64,000 nucleotides of DNA from Liolophura sinensis (Eukaryota > Mollusca > Polyplacophora > Chitonida > Chitonidae). The stretch covers positions 49,198,046 to 49,262,045 of the forward strand of contig NC_088302.1 in assembly GCF_032854445.1 (NCBI RefSeq), in the 5' to 3' direction. Both the position numbers and the translations under genes were made by a program. Positions within the stretch are counted from its first letter, which is position 1. Each line of letters opens with the position of its first letter. A model generated the notes under the pieces. That model did not search any database, had not been told where the DNA came from, and saw only the letters and a list, made by a program, of their open reading frames with translations. Positions 62,501 through 64,000 of the stretch are shown here, one piece after another.

Positions 62501-62837
62501 TTGTGCACTCAGGGTCAAATGCTTGCGGGAAGACATCTGAAAGTCTTAGCTATATGTAGATGACGTTTAAAATAGCGGCACAATTATTGCTGCAATCGGC
62601 ATTATGTCTCCTTAAAATGTGTTGTTTCGTAAAAGTAATTATTGAACATCTGAAGGCCTTTCTACAAGTTAAGGATGCCTCTATTAAGTTATTCCATATT
62701 TTCTTCCTCATGTCAGCTTTACTCCTGCTTTTGGCAATGTTGGAAACAAGTCTGGTGTTCTACCCCATCTTTGCGTCTTTAACCTCACGTTACAAATTGG
62801 TCGGGGGAATTCTGGGAGCATGCTATTCCTTGATGTG
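59089..62837 (+). CDS. STRA6: STRA6-like retinol transporter / RBP receptor, 5' part (four exons)
   Basis: Exons 59089-59184, 60049-60131, 61113-61222 (or 61248) and 62669 (or 62656)-62837 join in one frame. The N-terminus MYDMNRTTVNVT carries two N-glycosylation sites (Asn5, Asn10), as expected for an outside-facing start. The first membrane span (about residues 26-42, FALIPSIAIIAVFAILH) is interrupted by intron 1. It is followed by C-GRLSWRPGMV and PVDFLDGY (61-68), which I recall as the family's PVDFL motif in vertebrate STRA6. Span 2 is AYAAAFGAMSNRLLALLV (73-90). The last exon gives ALLLLLAMLETSLVFYPIFA and VGGILGACYSLMW, matching the ..YYPL/FA.. and next-span region of STRA6. In vertebrates STRA6 moves retinol across the plasma membrane, taking it from retinol-binding protein. 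Invertebrate members are less studied. About 500 C-terminal residues and further exons must lie beyond 64 kb. Copy number and orthology (STRA6 versus STRA6L) cannot be settled here. Confidence 0.8.
59312..59405 (+). mobile_element. SINE middle fragment in STRA6-like intron 1
   Basis: AGCTCGTGCTGGTTTTCTCTC, GTCGTACGTGGAAATG, AGCAACCTGCGGATGGTCGTGG and ATTTCCCCAG. Neither head nor tail is present. Confidence 0.8.
59442..59534 (+). repeat. (CT)n microsatellite
   Basis: About 46 uninterrupted CT units inside intron 1 of the STRA6-like gene. Pure polypurine-polypyrimidine DNA of this length can form triplex (H-DNA). Confidence 0.97.
60049..60131 (+). CDS. STRA6: STRA6-like coding exon 2
   Basis: The acceptor GTGTTTTAATACAG ends at 60048. 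The 83 bases encode 27 codons from IAIIAVFAILHRKNTK to RPGMV plus two bases of a Val codon, before GTAAGT. It starts in phase 0, matching exon 1, and ends in phase 2, matching exon 3. A different frame through the same bases gives a longer ORF but does not connect to the neighbours. Confidence 0.78.
60738..60936 (+). mobile_element. 5'-truncated SINE with target-site duplication in STRA6-like intron 2
   Basis: Starts in the head (CCACCAATGTGGTCGGTGTG), keeps B box GAGTTCAAGTCC, middle, core and 3' domain, and ends CAAATAAATAAATTAATCAG. AAAACCTG flanks it at 60730-60737 and 60937-60944, so the truncation happened at insertion. Confidence 0.92.
61113..61222 (+). CDS. STRA6: STRA6-like coding exon 3 (end uncertain)
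   Basis: The acceptor TTTTATCTTGTAG ends at 61112. The first G completes the split Val codon, then PVDFLDGYTNRWAYAAAFGA follows. The frame runs on to TAG at 61273, so a donor must precede it. Candidates are TTGGG/GTGAAG (end 61222, phase 1) and AGATGG/GTCAGA (end 61248, phase 0). Each has a phase-matched acceptor in front of exon 4. Confidence 0.75.
61470..61523 (+). mobile_element. SINE tail remnant
   Basis: TTCGTACAAGTGTATAAGTA, then CAGTCAAATAAATAAATAAA. Degenerate 3' end in intron 3. Confidence 0.55.
61530..62650. other. STRA6-like intron 3
   Basis: Non-coding between exons 3 and 4. The open frame 62368-62559 overlaps nothing recognisable. A missed small exon here cannot be excluded, because a linker between spans 2 and 3 varies in length in this family. 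Confidence 0.45.
62669..62837 (+). CDS. STRA6: STRA6-like coding exon 4 (start uncertain)
   Basis: Encodes KDASIKLFHIFFLMSALL through LETSLVFYPIFASLTSRY to LGACYSLM and two bases of the next codon, before GTAAGT at 62838. The start could be 62669 after CTTTCTACAAG (phase 1) or 62656 after CATCTGAAG (phase 0). A later acceptor, CTTCCTCATGTCAG ending at 62715, has the best pyrimidine tract but would shorten the span. The ATG at 62560 is open in frame but is intron in this model. Confidence 0.7.
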
Positions 62838-64000
62838 GTAAGTTTCGTGTGCTATCTTGATTTAGGCAAATCTTATGAAGTCTATTTATCCTTGCCCGTC
62901 ATTTATGATAAATTCTGCATTATTTTGTTAAGCCATGTGTCGGTTGACCTGCGATCCAGATCAGTTGTGTTCAGTTCAACAAGTCTTAAACAACTGTGAC
63001 CAACTGGACGTAGAGGTTTGCGTAGATCGAAGGAACTGGGTACAGCTGGATGTTTCAGAAGATGTTTAATCTCGAGCAACTGATGAATCAGCAGTTGTCT
63101 ATGATCACTAAAACCAGCCTCTCATCATACATGTATGCTCCCAGTTGCTTTCAGTCCGCAAAAACTGAATAGCTTCCAGTTGCAAGACCGATATACCCTC
63201 GACTTCCAGTTAAACCTCCTGCGATTAAAATAGCCTGCGTTAATGAACCTGAACTATTTGAACTATGTATAGAGCTCCTTTAGTCAAAGTCGAACTGGAT
63301 CTGATGAAACTTTACCTTAGAAGATTTTTCAGTTTCTAGGCGTGGTGAGATGGCTTCTCTATGACCACGAAAATCTGGAGACAGACCGATGAAAATTGTC
63401 TCCACACATCTGTTCACGTATTTTTCTTATTTTATTTGAATTTAATGCAGTCAAACGTGCAAATTATAATGTATACATGGTCCATACCGCCAGTGGCTAG
63501 GTATACTGTCATAATACCGAAATGTGTGAAAACAAATGGATTATAGTATTTTTACGATAATTTTCAGCTACCTGTTTGATGGGTCTTATACACTTTAAGT
63601 TGAACACAAAAATCTGATGGTCTTAATGAGAGTGAAAAAGTAGTTGCTAAGCCTTCCACTTACAGTATGGAAGAGTTGTTTGAGTATCGCAACTAGTGGC
63701 TAAGCCTACCACGTACAGTATGGAAGAGTTGTTTGAAATCTGGAAATTATTTATTGAGACAGTCAAAATGGGTTGAAATTTGGAAATGACAGCAGAGCAA
63801 TGTACGCGTCATGTGAACTCTCGGTCGAGCTGAATAGTATCTTTGATCTTATGAATCATGAAGCATTGTCGTCGGAGATATAAGAAAAGACAACAATCAA
63901 TATAACGTAAGACGGGTTATTTTCTTCTGACTTGCTTCGTAAAAAGTCAACTTTTAATCTGGAATGCTCACGAGGCCATGTGGTAGGCCTTGTTAGAGGA
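62838..64000. other. right edge, presumably STRA6-like intron 4
   Basis: No exon in phase with exon 4 was found. The strong acceptor CTTATTTTATTTGAATTTAATGCAG near 63450 leads to a stop after a few codons in the required phase. A two-copy direct repeat sits at 63642-63738. Confidence 0.4.
63642..63738 (+). repeat. 53-bp tandem duplication
   Basis: AGTTGCTAAGCCTTCCACTT then ACAGTATGGAAGAGTTGTTTG is repeated once as AGTGGCTAAGCCTACCACGT and ACAGTATGGAAGAGTTGTTTG. Confidence 0.88.

Noticed and set aside
63361-63546. Possible next STRA6-like exon after a strong acceptor near 63450
   Set aside because: Entering in the phase left by exon 4 gives a stop within seven codons, and no frame shows the expected next span.

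Overview
This is an AT-rich, intron-containing animal genomic window with short exons, long non-coding stretches and many tRNA-derived SINEs ending in CAAATAAATAAA-type tails. The FoxB protein, the STRA6-like gene and the repeat style point to a lophotrochozoan, most likely a mollusc. I cannot name the species, and the repeat family assignment is from memory rather than a search.

Layout. (1) 0.7-1.7 kb, + strand: the last two coding exons of a small multi-span membrane protein that looks claudin/PMP22-like, followed by a poly(A) signal. (2) 1.7-14 kb: intergenic DNA with a (GT)n microsatellite and old, diverged SINE pieces. (3) 14-32 kb: a stretch almost free of recognisable SINEs, with CpG-rich and GC-richer blocks. 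It contains the only intact gene of the window, an intronless FoxB forkhead transcription factor at 26.94-27.95 kb on the + strand. (4) 32-58 kb: gene-poor DNA with increasing numbers of young SINEs. It also holds minisatellites at 31.2, 39.2 and 44.0 kb, a diverged local duplication (49.5-52.5 versus 54.1-55.3 kb), a fold-back MITE-like element and a perfect short palindrome. (5) 58-62.8 kb, + strand: the 5' part of a STRA6-like (retinol transporter/RBP receptor family) gene. I assembled it from four short exons by splice signals, reading phase and family motifs. The rest of this gene must lie beyond the right edge.

The three genes do not form a pathway that the sequence itself shows. FoxB is a developmental regulator, probably with cis-regulatory DNA in the surrounding SINE-poor zone. 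STRA6-like proteins handle retinoid uptake. The tetraspan gene is an independent neighbour. I see no rRNA, no intact tRNA, no CRISPR array and no autonomous transposon. The best leads are the hidden STRA6-like gene, the filled/empty-site SINE pair, the SINE desert around FoxB, and a 21-bp minisatellite that reads as an open heptapeptide repeat.
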